Positions 53,001-60,851 of a stretch of DNA of 64,000 nt are shown here, piece after piece. Origin of the DNA: Streptomyces sp. SA15 (lineage in GTDB: Bacteria; Actinomycetota; Actinomycetes; Streptomycetales; Streptomycetaceae); contig NZ_NTGE01000140.1 of assembly GCF_002291145.1 (NCBI RefSeq), positions 1 to 64,000 on the forward strand, read 5' to 3'. Below the pieces are notes generated by a model, which was not told where the DNA came from, made no database searches, and was given only the letters and a program-made list of their open reading frames with translations. The number at the start of each line of letters is the position of its first letter. Position 1 is the first letter of the stretch. A program made the translations under genes and the position numbers.

Positions 53001-54918
53001 ACGGGCGGGTCTGGTCGGTCATCGGTGGGTCGGCGGGCTCACCCTCCGGGGCTACCAGCGCACTTCCTCCCTCACCCCACAGCGCCTCCAGCTGCGGGCC
53101 GAGGTGGTGCTGGATCCGGCGCAGCGCGCGAATCGTCTCCGTCCGGCTGCCGAGGGCGAGGAGTTCCTCCCGTACGCCCTCCTCGAAGTCGAAGGAGACC
53201 CGGTGGGCGTCCTCGGCGTCGGCTGTTTCGTCGGTGCGGTGCACCAGGCCCAGCAGCACGATCTCGGCGAGGTTCCAGTACTGCGTTCCGGGCAGGGCCT
53301 GTTGCAGCAGCCGCATGACGGGGAGGTTGAGCGGGGCCGCCGCGAGTCGCTGAGCGAGGGTGTAGGCAGCCGGAGAGGCCGTGGCCCGGAAGCGGCGCAC
53401 CATGGTGGCGGCCCGCTTGGCCCGCCGTACCGCCGTCGATTCGGCGGACGCGGCGCCGTAGGCCTCGACGCTGTGCGGTTCGGCCACGATGTCGGCCAGC
53501 GCCTCAGTGACCGGACCGACCGCGGCCGCGCGCAGGTCCCCGCCCGGCGCGCTCCACAGGGCCGCCAGAGCGTGCCACTCGCCGCCGTCCGCCGCGGCCA
53601 CCAGCCGGGCCCAGCGCTCCAGTGACTTCGGCCGCAGCTCCACGACGGGTACGGGAATCGCGCTGTGCCGGCCGGGCTCGGCGACGGTCTGCGGATCCGC
53701 TCCCAGGGCGTCCGCATGCGGGTGCTTCCAGTCGGCGTCGTACGAACGGTTGGGCGCGGCGGGGGACGACGCCCGTAGCCGGGTGGGGGCGATGGTGGGC
53801 AGTGTCAGGTCCCACAGGTGCTGGGGGAGCAGGCTCAGTACGGCGACGGGTGAGAACCGGCCGAGCCGGTGCAGCGTCGAGACCGCCCGGCCGGTGCGCC
53901 AGGCGCCGTGGCCGCCGTCCGTGACGGCCAGCAGCAACTGCCGGTCACCCGGCTGGACCTCGGTCGGCGGGATGCCGGGCGTCGCGCCGTCGTCCAGGTT
54001 CCAGCGGACCAGCCGTACGGTGCGGAAGGCCGCCGTCTGCTCCATCAGACCGGCGATCTGGCGCGCCGTGTGCGACCACAGAGCCATCGACGGGCTGTCG
54101 TCCACCAGCAGCAGCAGGTCGAGCCACCGCTCGGGAAGTGCTCGGCACACCGGGGCCCACATCCCTGCCAGCGCGGCCTGCTCCGCGGTCGCCTCCTCGT
54201 CCAGCTCGACGTCGTGGGGCGAGTCGCGGAACAGACGGAGCGGACGCAGCGACCTGCCGAGCGCCAGGGAGTCGGCCAGCCGGGGCGAGGCGGGCCAGCC
54301 GGCCTGGTCGGGGGACGCCTCGCGGCCGGAGTGACCGGAGTGAAGGGCGAGGAGCGGATGCGCCGGGGTCGAGCTCGCCGACGGGAGGCTGCCGAGCAGC
54401 GGCAGGTGGTCCGGGTCCGTCGGTGGCTCCTCCTGACCGCCGGGTTCCTGCCCTCCGTCGGTGCGGTGGCTGCCCTGGTGTTCGGGGGCGGGAGATTCGC
54501 CAGGGCGGCCGCTGTCCTGCCCCTCGGGAGCCGAGGGCTCGTCGCGGCGGCTGCCGTCCTGTCGCCCGCGCGCCGGAGGGGCGTCGGAGAGGCTGTCGGG
54601 GTGCTCCTCGTGTGCCGTCGGGTCGCCGGACGGGCTGTTCTCGGGTGCCGTCGGGTCGCCGGACGGGCTGTCCGCGGGTGCCGTCGGGTCGCCGGACCGG
54701 CTGTCAGCGGCCCGGGTGGAGGGCCGGAGCCGTTCGCCGCGCTCCCGGGCCGCCCGCCCCGGCGCGTCGAACAGCGGTACGGCCGCGTCCTGGCACGCCG
54801 CCAGGTACAGCGCGTCCGCCAGCTCCGCCCAGGTCGGCAACTCCCGGTCCGGGGCAGACCTGTGCCCTCCCTCCGGCCGTGCGGGCCGGCGAGGGGGTTC
54901 CGGGGAAGCCGCCGTCAT
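50080..54918 (-). CDS. FxsT-like protein: vWA (SAV_2336-type) + NB-ARC NTPase + TPR fusion
   Basis: A 1612-residue protein. Residues ~1-130 are disordered, with repeats encoding SGDPTAP. A SAV_2336/vWA-like domain (~200-680) has an intact MIDAS, D273-x-S275-x-S277 (VDDSPSM). An NB-ARC-type NTPase has its P-loop at about 830-837 (GMGGVGKS) and LLVFDNAENP near 905. Residues ~1170-1600 hold about ten TPRs with LGEDHxxTL-type motifs. This is the architecture of FxSxx-COOH system TPR proteins and of regulators in NTP-dependent conflict systems. The ATG at 54918 overlaps the MoxR stop (ATGA). It probably links peptide or effector sensing to ATP-driven oligomerisation. Confidence 0.8.
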   Translation of the reverse strand: MTAASPEPPRRPARPEGGHRSAPDRELPTWAELADALYLAACQDAAVPLFDAPGRAARERGERLRPSTRAADSRSGDPTAPADSPSGDPTAPENSPSGDPTAHEEHPDSLSDAPPARGRQDGSRRDEPSAPEGQDSGRPGESPAPEHQGSHRTDGGQEPGGQEEPPTDPDHLPLLGSLPSASSTPAHPLLALHSGHSGREASPDQAGWPASPRLADSLALGRSLRPLRLFRDSPHDVELDEEATAEQAALAGMWAPVCRALPERWLDLLLLVDDSPSMALWSHTARQIAGLMEQTAAFRTVRLVRWNLDDGATPGIPPTEVQPGDRQLLLAVTDGGHGAWRTGRAVSTLHRLGRFSPVAVLSLLPQHLWDLTLPTIAPTRLRASSPAAPNRSYDADWKHPHADALGADPQTVAEPGRHSAIPVPVVELRPKSLERWARLVAAADGGEWHALAALWSAPGGDLRAAAVGPVTEALADIVAEPHSVEAYGAASAESTAVRRAKRAATMVRRFRATASPAAYTLAQRLAAAPLNLPVMRLLQQALPGTQYWNLAEIVLLGLVHRTDETADAEDAHRVSFDFEEGVREELLALGSRTETIRALRRIQHHLGPQLEALWGEGGSALVAPEGEPADPPMTDQTRPFVAHLYTALCAVSGPYLTRANHLGRLLQRAGPRPTRTAKAAGGAPTPGHKRPSGYSSTEMRSKLYDFTPSGALDYGPRTPQAPETPQAPEAANTPRPTGTSPPGPASATVPPAQPSPAPAPTPARPHQGGIALTAGLSVAPGQRSPHDPPRIWGNVPQRNRNFTGREMLLERLQERLGSGVTAVLPEALHGMGGVGKSQIAIEYVYRHSRDYRLIWWIPSEQENQIVQSLIELGEQMGLQVGSEMSAVPAVLDALRRGEPYSEWLLVFDNAENPREVRKYFPSDGPGRIVVTSRNFQWSTDASSLEVDVFAREESVALLRRRSPQLPDDSVDHLAAALGDLPLAVEQAAVWLAETGMPVQQYLEVYERNFTALMQSEPPGDYPLSVAAAWNVSLGRLRETRPDALQLLQVCAFFAPEPIEWDLFSAVRGISVPQELQSALDDPVKLGRAVREIGRYALARIDHRQNTVQMHRLVQRVLIEQMNPQEQAMMRHAAHQLLAHADPRNPQRAAYWPRYSSLLSHVRASNAVECEEPWTRRLVLNEVWFLRARGDHAGALILGERAAGIWRDRLGEDHEEVLNIDQQIAEALREQGVDLGRAYNLQSGLVERFRRVLGEAHEDTLQAQSFMAIHHRNRGNFDEARQMDKRVYETSLREFGADDPATLLAAHNYAVSLRLAGASETARELDYNTWQRRIEALGEDHIYTLSTREAYLLDLQEVGRYEEALEGYELLAEEVIEKLGERHPFAALVNRNRCVTRRKMGDHEGAYALSRQYIELIADVLGTDSRYHLLIAVSHANDLRQAGKLQESRALSQQVLERHRARYGREHPHSYACAMNLAVTLRLLGQPEAALELDQETVEGLTRLLGEGHPRTLLARMNLASDHFALGHPEDAHALDKALAEESARLRENHPANLAVQLNLSYDLKALRRTEESEQLYTEALERYRSVLGPSHPATRDAEKGLRANADIDLLSL

Positions 54919-56159
54919 CCGGCCCTCGATTCCGCCCCCGCTCCGTCGAGCCGGTGCCACAGCGCGTCCACGAGGTCCTCCAGTGCCTCCTCGTCGTCGG
55001 CGGGGAAGCGTCCCGAAGTCGTCAGGAACACGGCGTTGAGCAACTGGTCCACGGCGAGGCCGCCCCGGTCCCGGCTGTTGCGCAGGAAGCGGTCGATCAG
55101 GCCCTCGGCCGGGGCGGAACCCGTTGCCCCCGCCGCCTCCCTGAGGTGGGCCAGAACCATGTCGACCAGTTGCGGACGGTCCGGGTCCGGCATACGAAGC
55201 CGCAGACAGCGGCGGAGGAAGGCCGGCGGGAACTCGCGTTCGCCGTTCGATGTGATCACCACGATGGGGAAGGCGCGGCACTTGACGACGCCGTCGACGA
55301 TCTCGGCGGTGCCGTTGGGGTCGTCGGTCATGACCGTCACCCTGGGGTGCAGTCGCCGGGCCCGCACGAGTTCGGCGATGGGGAACTGCCCCTCCTCGAA
55401 CACGCTCAGCAGGTCGTTGGCCAGATCCTGGTCACTCTTGTCCAGTTCGTCGACCAGCAGCACCCGAGGCAGCTCGTAGGGAAGCAACGCCGTTCCCAGG
55501 GGGCCCAGTTGGAGGTAGTCGCCGATCCCCGGGAGTGCCTCCTCGCCCGCCGCCCGCCCGTCCGTGCCCTCGTCGCCCTCGTCGACAGTGCCGTCCGCCC
55601 GGTGCAGGGTGCGTAACGCCGCCGAGTCCTGGACTCGGCCGATCGCGTCATATTCGTACAATCCGGACCGTAGCGTGGTGCGGCTGGTGATGTGCCAGCG
55701 CAGCACTCGACCTAGTTTGAGTTCCCGGCTGATCCGGTAGGCGAGGGACGACTTGCCGGTCCCGGGCCGTCCCGTGACCAGCAGTGGCCGGCGCAGCAGC
55801 AGGGCTGCGTTCACCATGTCGGCCTCACGCCTGACGTGGTCGGAACCGGCGGACAACGCGGTGACCTGCCCCAGCCGCCGCTCCATCTCCTCGTCGTCCG
55901 TCGGAGGCGGGGCGACCACGGGCCCGCCGGTGAACCGGCGCCAGGGCGGTGGAGGCGGAAGGAGTTCACCGAGGTCGGTGTCGTACAAGGGCCGTCCCGT
56001 GCCGCGGTAGATCCACCACCGGTGGTCGGAGGAGCCTGGACCCGCACCGTCGGCTGCGGACCCGGCGGTGCCGTCTACGGCCGGAGCCGCTGTCGGGCCC
56101 CCCGTACGTGAGTCGTCGGCCGGACGCGTTCCCCCGGATGCACCATCGTCTGGAAGCAT
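54915..56159 (-). CDS. MoxR-type AAA ATPase
   Basis: A 414-residue ATPase. A disordered acidic N terminus (to ~90) precedes the AAA module: Walker A GRPGTGKSS with K136, Walker B VLLVDELDKS near 229-238, sensor 1 in VVITSNGEREFPPAFLRRC with the arginine finger region, and a C-terminal lid. MoxR proteins act with vWA proteins as chaperone-like remodelers. It lies 6 bases after the VMAP-type gene and overlaps the vWA/NB-ARC/TPR gene by 4 bases, so it is the ATPase of this ternary system. Confidence 0.88.
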   Translation of the reverse strand: MLPDDGASGGTRPADDSRTGGPTAAPAVDGTAGSAADGAGPGSSDHRWWIYRGTGRPLYDTDLGELLPPPPPWRRFTGGPVVAPPPTDDEEMERRLGQVTALSAGSDHVRREADMVNAALLLRRPLLVTGRPGTGKSSLAYRISRELKLGRVLRWHITSRTTLRSGLYEYDAIGRVQDSAALRTLHRADGTVDEGDEGTDGRAAGEEALPGIGDYLQLGPLGTALLPYELPRVLLVDELDKSDQDLANDLLSVFEEGQFPIAELVRARRLHPRVTVMTDDPNGTAEIVDGVVKCRAFPIVVITSNGEREFPPAFLRRCLRLRMPDPDRPQLVDMVLAHLREAAGATGSAPAEGLIDRFLRNSRDRGGLAVDQLLNAVFLTTSGRFPADDEEALEDLVDALWHRLDGAGAESRAG

Positions 56160-56165
56160 CTCGTC

Positions 56166-57788
56166 CTACCCTCCCCCCTGCGCGGATGAATCCGCCGCTT
56201 CTCCCCGCTCGCCCGGAAGGCGGTACGGGTCGTCCCAGAGCAAAGCTGCGTGGCGACCGAGCGAAGAGCCGCCCTCAGCAGGATCCTCGCCCTCAGCCTC
56301 GATGCGCAACGACCTGACTGCGTCTGGTAAGCGAAGGATGCCTTTGCGTGAGGTCAGTTCCCGCAATTCGTCGCGAAAGGCGGGATCCACACCCCCGCGC
56401 CGGTCCCACACCACGATCGGTACCCCCGCCCGGAGCGACTCGGCCAGCTCGTCGAACCCCGGACGGCCGCTCCGGCGGCCACCGGGCGGATCGCTCAGGA
56501 CGACCATCACCGGCTGCGGATCGGCGAGCAGGCGGCCCCGGCCACCGTCGTCCGGAAACCAGTGGACCGGGCCGCCGCAGCCGGTCATCAAGGCGTCCCA
56601 GCGCTTGGCCCAGCGTCCATGTGTGTCCGCGCGTTCCATCCTTTCGAGGCTGCGAAGAACCACTGGGTGGTCCTCCCCAAGGGTGCCGTTCGCACCCTGG
56701 AAGCCATGTTTCGTCCATTTTTCGACAGGTAAGTCCAGAAGATCCCTGGGGAGCAGGAACTCCAGGGTCAGGTCTTCCTTCCAGAAGTACGCCCAGCCCG
56801 TCTCGGCCTCCTGCACCAGCGCCTTCACGTGCTCGGGCAGATCGGCCACGTCGACGCGCACGTCCCCGCCCCGCACCGGATACGGATCCGGTCCGCCGAT
56901 CTGCCACCAGTACGACAGCAGCCGTTCCCCGTCGTGATCGGGATCCGGCAGCGGGCGCAGCCGGATCAGCAGACAGGCGGTGGGCCCCCAGACCGCGTCC
57001 TCCCCGACCTGAGGCAGTGGGTCGGGGGAGGCGGGCGTCACCGGGATGTTCCTGCCCTGACCCCTGCCCTGACTCCTGCTCTGACTCCTGCTCTGAGGGT
57101 GGCGGACGGCCGGACGGTCATGCTCCGCTCCCGCGGCCACAGGCAGCGCGGCGGGCGTACCGCTGTCCGCTGTCGGAGCACCGGGTCCGCCCGGATACGC
57201 CTCGGGGCGGACCCCGTGCTCCGCCACCCAGTCCAGTAGTTCCTGCTGTTGCTGCCCCTTCGCGTAGCGCGCGAGGTGTTCGACCAGGATCACGCACGGG
57301 AGCGGCTCGCCGGGCCGTGCGTTGAGGGTCGCCGAGTACAGCACCACCGACCATGGCTCCGCACAGTGGGCGGGCAGGGGATCGGGCCGATCGCCCAGGG
57401 CCTCGTGGAAGGCCCGGGCGACGTCGAGCACCTCCAGCCCGCCCAGCAGGCCCATCAGCCGTTCCCAGCTGCGCGCCGAGAAGAGCGGCGCTTCGGCGAG
57501 CGCGATGGCGGTCCGCACACGCGCCATGTGACGGGTCTCGCCCTCCAGCATCGAGACCACGCTGCCCAGCACCTGGAGACCGTCCGGATACGGCATCACC
57601 TCCCGGAGCAGGAACAGCAACGAGCCCCGTCGGCGGCTGCTCTCGGGCAGCGTGAAGGCGACGCCCAGCGCCCGGCTCACTTGCCGCGCGCACTCGTGCA
57701 GCAGCATCGGCTCCTCGAAGCACGGGACGGCGTCCAGCGCGTCCAGGAGGACCTTCGGCGGCCCCCAGGACCCCTGGGAGCGCGTCAC
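56166..57788 (-). CDS. VMAP-type protein (effector-associated domain + VMAP-C)
   Basis: A 540-residue protein. The N-terminal effector-associated domain (residues ~10-85: VLLDALDAVPCFEEP, SLLFLLREVMPYPDGLQVLG) resembles the C-terminal domain of the trypsin-like neighbour. A low-complexity Arg/Gln linker (SRSQSRSQGRGQGR near 245) precedes the VMAP-C region: PVEKWTKHGFQG, LGEDHPVVLRSLERM, RWAKRWDALM, VPIVVWDRRG and the final AALLWDDPYRLP. VMAP proteins occur with MoxR and vWA proteins in conflict systems. The GTG at 57788 lies in the overlap with the trypsin gene (GTGA). The molecular role is not established. Confidence 0.75.
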   Translation of the reverse strand: MTRSQGSWGPPKVLLDALDAVPCFEEPMLLHECARQVSRALGVAFTLPESSRRRGSLLFLLREVMPYPDGLQVLGSVVSMLEGETRHMARVRTAIALAEAPLFSARSWERLMGLLGGLEVLDVARAFHEALGDRPDPLPAHCAEPWSVVLYSATLNARPGEPLPCVILVEHLARYAKGQQQQELLDWVAEHGVRPEAYPGGPGAPTADSGTPAALPVAAGAEHDRPAVRHPQSRSQSRSQGRGQGRNIPVTPASPDPLPQVGEDAVWGPTACLLIRLRPLPDPDHDGERLLSYWWQIGGPDPYPVRGGDVRVDVADLPEHVKALVQEAETGWAYFWKEDLTLEFLLPRDLLDLPVEKWTKHGFQGANGTLGEDHPVVLRSLERMERADTHGRWAKRWDALMTGCGGPVHWFPDDGGRGRLLADPQPVMVVLSDPPGGRRSGRPGFDELAESLRAGVPIVVWDRRGGVDPAFRDELRELTSRKGILRLPDAVRSLRIEAEGEDPAEGGSSLGRHAALLWDDPYRLPGERGEAADSSAQGGG

Positions 57789-58870
57789 GAGGTCTCGCCT
57801 TCCGGGCCCGTCGGCCACAGCTTCGCGATGAGGTCGAGGGCCGCCCTCGCGGGCTCCGACTCGTCGTCGAGCAGCCGGAGGGCGTCGAGGAGAGCCTGTC
57901 CGCCGTCGCGGTGGTCGGCGCAGGCCTGGACGACGTAGAAGAGCTGGAGCCGGGGTCGGGGATGGGTGCGGATGGCGCGCCGGATGGGGGCCGGCAGCAG
58001 CCGGCGCAGCGCTGCCGCGTTGTCGTCCTCGACCTGAGGCACGTTCAGTAGAGCCTCGGCCAGCGCGAATTGGTCCCTGTCGGAGGGAGGCCCCGACGGC
58101 TGTCGCAGTGTGGCCGGCCCGAGTGGCTCGGCCGGTGGGCGCGTGGACCGAATGCCTGGTCCCGTCCGCTCGGGTGCGGTCGGTATGGGCACACCGGGGT
58201 GCTCCAGCATCGGGTACAGCGTCGGCCACATCTGCGCCGCCGCCTCCAGGGGAAGCATCCACGCCACCTTGGCCTGCCGGTCGGCGTACGCGGCGGTGAC
58301 CATGCCGACGACCCGTCGGCCGGCCGGGTCCCACACACCGGCACCGCTGAATCCATAGCCGACCCAGGCACCGACGGTGCCGAGCCCTTCCATCTGGATC
58401 CAGTCCCGGTGAGGGCCGCCCTGTCCCACCAGCCGAGCCGTGGAGACCAGCCCGTCGGGCGCTCCGGCCGGGTGGCCGCACACGCTCACCTCGCGCCGGT
58501 CCGGCTCGCCGCACACGCCGAGCCGTGCCGGGACCACGTCATGGGGCGGCGACCAGGCCGTGCGCAGGACGGCCAGGTCCCCGCCCGAACCACCGGCCAG
58601 CGGGCCGGGAAACCAGCCGTCCGGCACGACCCTCGCCTCGCCGGCCTCGATGTCCGGACGGCCGGGCACGTCGACCAGAACGGTGCGCTCCGGCATCGCC
58701 ACCGCACGGTCCCTGGCCGCTCCCACAGCCGACGCCACCACATGTGCGCAGGTCAGCACGGTACCGGGCATCACCAGGATGCCGGCACCGAGCACGCCGC
58801 CGCCCGATGAGAGAACGCGTACTCTCCCTAAGGCCGACGAACCTGCCCTGTCCCCCTTGGCCACTGCCAC
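57785..58870 (-). CDS. Trypsin-like serine protease with C-terminal effector-associated domain
   Basis: A 361-residue protease with no signal peptide, hence cytoplasmic. The catalytic triad is readable: H43 in LTCAHVV, D98 in SGGDLAVL and S175 in GYGFSGAGVWD. The protease domain ends near residue 225. After a Pro-rich linker, residues ~265-350 form an effector-associated domain (FALAEALLNVPQVEDDNAAA, FYVVQACADHRDGGQALLDA), similar to the N terminus of the next protein. It is first in the operon and is the likely effector, activated through that shared domain. The open frame begins at the called ATG. Confidence 0.82.
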   Translation of the reverse strand: MAVAKGDRAGSSALGRVRVLSSGGGVLGAGILVMPGTVLTCAHVVASAVGAARDRAVAMPERTVLVDVPGRPDIEAGEARVVPDGWFPGPLAGGSGGDLAVLRTAWSPPHDVVPARLGVCGEPDRREVSVCGHPAGAPDGLVSTARLVGQGGPHRDWIQMEGLGTVGAWVGYGFSGAGVWDPAGRRVVGMVTAAYADRQAKVAWMLPLEAAAQMWPTLYPMLEHPGVPIPTAPERTGPGIRSTRPPAEPLGPATLRQPSGPPSDRDQFALAEALLNVPQVEDDNAAALRRLLPAPIRRAIRTHPRPRLQLFYVVQACADHRDGGQALLDALRLLDDESEPARAALDLIAKLWPTGPEGETS

Positions 58871-59061
58871 GTCCCTTCCCCCGCGGGGTCCGTTGGCGGA
58901 CGCCTCCCCGTTCGGACCAGCGTACGAAGCGCATGCGCCTGGTACACGGGCTACGTGTATCCCGGAGCTTTACCGGATGCGCCTTCGGTGAATCATCGGG
59001 GTGGGTGCGGGCGTTGGAGGTGCTACGAGTGCCGGGCCGCCGGAACAGGGACGCGGGGCCG
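58871..59061. promoter_or_regulatory. Upstream region of the conflict-system operon
   Basis: The 191 bases separate the protease start from the arsC stop on the same strand, so the operon promoter must lie here. The minus strand has no clear -35/-10 pair, and no operator palindrome is obvious. Confidence 0.4.
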
Positions 59062-59481
59062 TCACGCCTCCCGCTGGGCGTCGATCTCGGCGATCAGTGC
59101 CTCGATACGCGTCCTGATCTCGTCGCGGATGGGCCGTACGGCCTCGACACCCTTGCCCGCCGGGTCCTCCAGGGCCCAGTCGAGGTACTTCTTGCCGGGG
59201 AAGATCGGGCAGGCGTCGCCGCAGCCCATGGTGATGACGTAGTCGGACGCCTGGACGGCCTCGGTGGTGAGGATCTTCGGCTTGGCGTCGGAGATGTCGA
59301 CGCCGACCTCCTTCATCGCCTCGACGGCGGCCGGGTTGACCTGGTCGCCCGGGATGGATCCGGCGGAACGGACCTCGACCCGGTCGCCCGCGAGGTGGTT
59401 GAGGAAACCGGCGGCCATCTGCGAACGCCCGGCGTTGTGGACACAGACGAACAGCACGGAGGCGAGCGGGCTGGAGGACAT
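59062..59481 (-). CDS. arsC: Arsenate reductase ArsC (low-molecular-weight phosphatase type)
   Basis: A 139-residue protein that reduces arsenate to arsenite. The P-loop is VCVHNAGRSQ with C13, and C87 and C91 in MGCGDACP serve as the redox pair of thioredoxin-coupled enzymes. DYVITMG and KKYLDWALEDP complete the family pattern. It is divergent from arsR, and the aquaporin-type channel follows arsR. Confidence 0.93.
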   Translation of the reverse strand: MSSSPLASVLFVCVHNAGRSQMAAGFLNHLAGDRVEVRSAGSIPGDQVNPAAVEAMKEVGVDISDAKPKILTTEAVQASDYVITMGCGDACPIFPGKKYLDWALEDPAGKGVEAVRPIRDEIRTRIEALIAEIDAQREA

Positions 59482-59549
59482 CGGTTCTTCCTTCGTTGCG
59501 GGATTCGGGGTCGGGCGCGGGGCGGATCCCGAGATCAGCCCAGGCTGGT

Positions 59550-59565
59550 ATCAGCTCAGGATGAT
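59550..59565. promoter_or_regulatory. Candidate ArsR operator
   Basis: ATCAGCTCAGGATGAT has ATCA and TGAT arms 8 bases apart, as in ArsR/SmtB sites. It lies 17 bases before arsR and 69 bases before arsC, so one site could control both. A further TATCAG lies 59573-59578. Confidence 0.45.
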
Positions 59566-59581
59566 GTGACAGTATCAGTCC

Positions 59582-59896
59582 ATGATGACGTCGGTCGACA
59601 CTGATCTGATGCGGGTTCTGGCCGACCCGCTCCGCCTCCGGATCGTCACCCTCCTGGCCGAGGAGACGCTCTGCAGCACACACCTGATCGAGGAGACGGG
59701 CGCCAAGCAGACCAACCTCTCCAACCATCTGAAGGTGCTGCGGGAGGCGGGTGTGGTGGACACGGAGCCGTGCGGCCGGTTCACCTACTACCGGCTCAAG
59801 CCCGACGTCATCGCCTCGCTCGCCGGCCGCTTCGCGGACCTCGCGGAGACCGCGCGCGCCACGGCCGAGAACAACGTGAAGCGGTCCTGCCCCTGA
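59582..59896 (+). CDS. arsR: ArsR family transcriptional repressor
   Basis: A 104-residue winged-helix repressor: LADPLRLRIVTLLAEETLCS, TGAKQTNLSNHLKVLREAGV and FTYYRLKPDVI. The Cys in ETLCSTHL and the C-terminal Cys (VKRSCP) are possible As(III) ligands. Two ATGs in tandem (59582, 59585) have no ribosome binding site upstream, so a leaderless transcript is possible. It would repress arsC and the downstream channel gene until arsenite binds. Confidence 0.9.
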   Translation: MMTSVDTDLMRVLADPLRLRIVTLLAEETLCSTHLIEETGAKQTNLSNHLKVLREAGVVDTEPCGRFTYYRLKPDVIASLAGRFADLAETARATAENNVKRSCP

Positions 59897-59900
59897 TCCG

Positions 59901-60031
59901 CCTCTACGGCGAACTGATCCCGCCTCTACGGCGAACTGATCCCGCCTCTACGGCGAACTGATCCCGCCCCTACGGGGAACCGAACCCGCCCCTACGGCGA
60001 ACTGATCCCACCCCTACGGCGATCGATCCCC
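59901..60031. repeat. 22-bp tandem repeat array in the ars cassette
   Basis: Six units: 59901-59922, 59923-59944 and 59945-59966 are identical (CCTCTACGGCGAACTGATCC plus CG), and 59967-59988, 59989-60010 and 60011-60031 are divergent. A partial seventh (GCCCTTATGGCGACTG) follows. The array lies between arsR and the channel gene, so it would be in their common transcript. Confidence 0.92.
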
Positions 60032-60062
60032 GCCCTTATGGCGACTGCACCGAGGAGTCCTG

Positions 60063-60851
60063 TTGACCGCCACGCACGAGACCGCCGCGGAGTCCGCCGT
60101 ATCCGCCGTCGGCCCGCAGCCCGCCCCGGGCGCCACTCCGCCCCAAGCTGCTTCCCCGCTGATCGCCAAGGCCGCGGCCGAACTCGTCGGCACGGCGGCG
60201 CTCGTCGCGGTCGTCGTAGGCTCCGGCATCCAGGCCACCGACCTGACGAAGGACGTCGGCGTGCAACTGCTGGCCAACTCCCTGGCCACCGTCTTCGGCC
60301 TCGGCGTCCTGATCACCCTGCTCGGCCCGGTCTCGGGCGCGCACTTCAACCCGGCGGTCACGCTGGCCGAGTGGTGGACAGCCCGCCGGGGCGGCCCCGG
60401 CGTGACCCTCCGCGAGGCCGTCGTCTACGTCGCCGCACAGATCACCGGCGCCATCGGGGGCGCCGTACTGGCGGATGCGATGTTCGGGGAACCGCTGGTG
60501 AAGTGGTCCACCCACGACCGCTCGGCCGGCCACCTCCTCCTCGGCGAGGTCGTCGCCACCGCCGGCCTGATCCTCCTGATCTTCGGCCTGGCCCGCACCG
60601 ACCGCCTCCGCTTCGCCCCCGCCGCGGTCGCCTCGTACATCGGCGCCGCGTACTGGTTCACCTCGTCCACGTCCTTCGCCAACCCGGCGGTGACGATCGG
60701 CCGCGCCTTCACCGACACGTTCGCGGGGATCGCGCCGGGGTCGGTCCCGGGGTTCGTCGGTATGCAGGTGGTCGGCGCGGTGGTGGGGCTGGCATTGGTG
60801 GGGCTGATCTTCATGCGGGGGCGTGCGGGCGAGGACCGGCCGACGGCGTGA
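60063..60851 (+). CDS. MIP/aquaporin-family channel, probable arsenite efflux (AqpS-like)
   Basis: A 262-residue channel with six membrane helices and both NPA boxes: residues 96-98 in HFNPAVT and 207-209 in FANPAVT. In some bacteria an aquaglyceroporin replaces ArsB or Acr3 and lets arsenite leave down its gradient after ArsC has reduced arsenate; its place after arsR and beside arsC supports that here. The start is TTG, with GAGGAG upstream. The substrate could also be another small neutral solute. Confidence 0.85.
   Translation: MTATHETAAESAVSAVGPQPAPGATPPQAASPLIAKAAAELVGTAALVAVVVGSGIQATDLTKDVGVQLLANSLATVFGLGVLITLLGPVSGAHFNPAVTLAEWWTARRGGPGVTLREAVVYVAAQITGAIGGAVLADAMFGEPLVKWSTHDRSAGHLLLGEVVATAGLILLIFGLARTDRLRFAPAAVASYIGAAYWFTSSTSFANPAVTIGRAFTDTFAGIAPGSVPGFVGMQVVGAVVGLALVGLIFMRGRAGEDRPTA

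Noticed and set aside
54919..55281. N-terminal extension of the vWA/NB-ARC/TPR protein upstream of 54918
   Set aside because: It would lie within the MoxR gene and is low-complexity; the ATG at 54918 overlaps the MoxR stop as in the other junctions of the operon.
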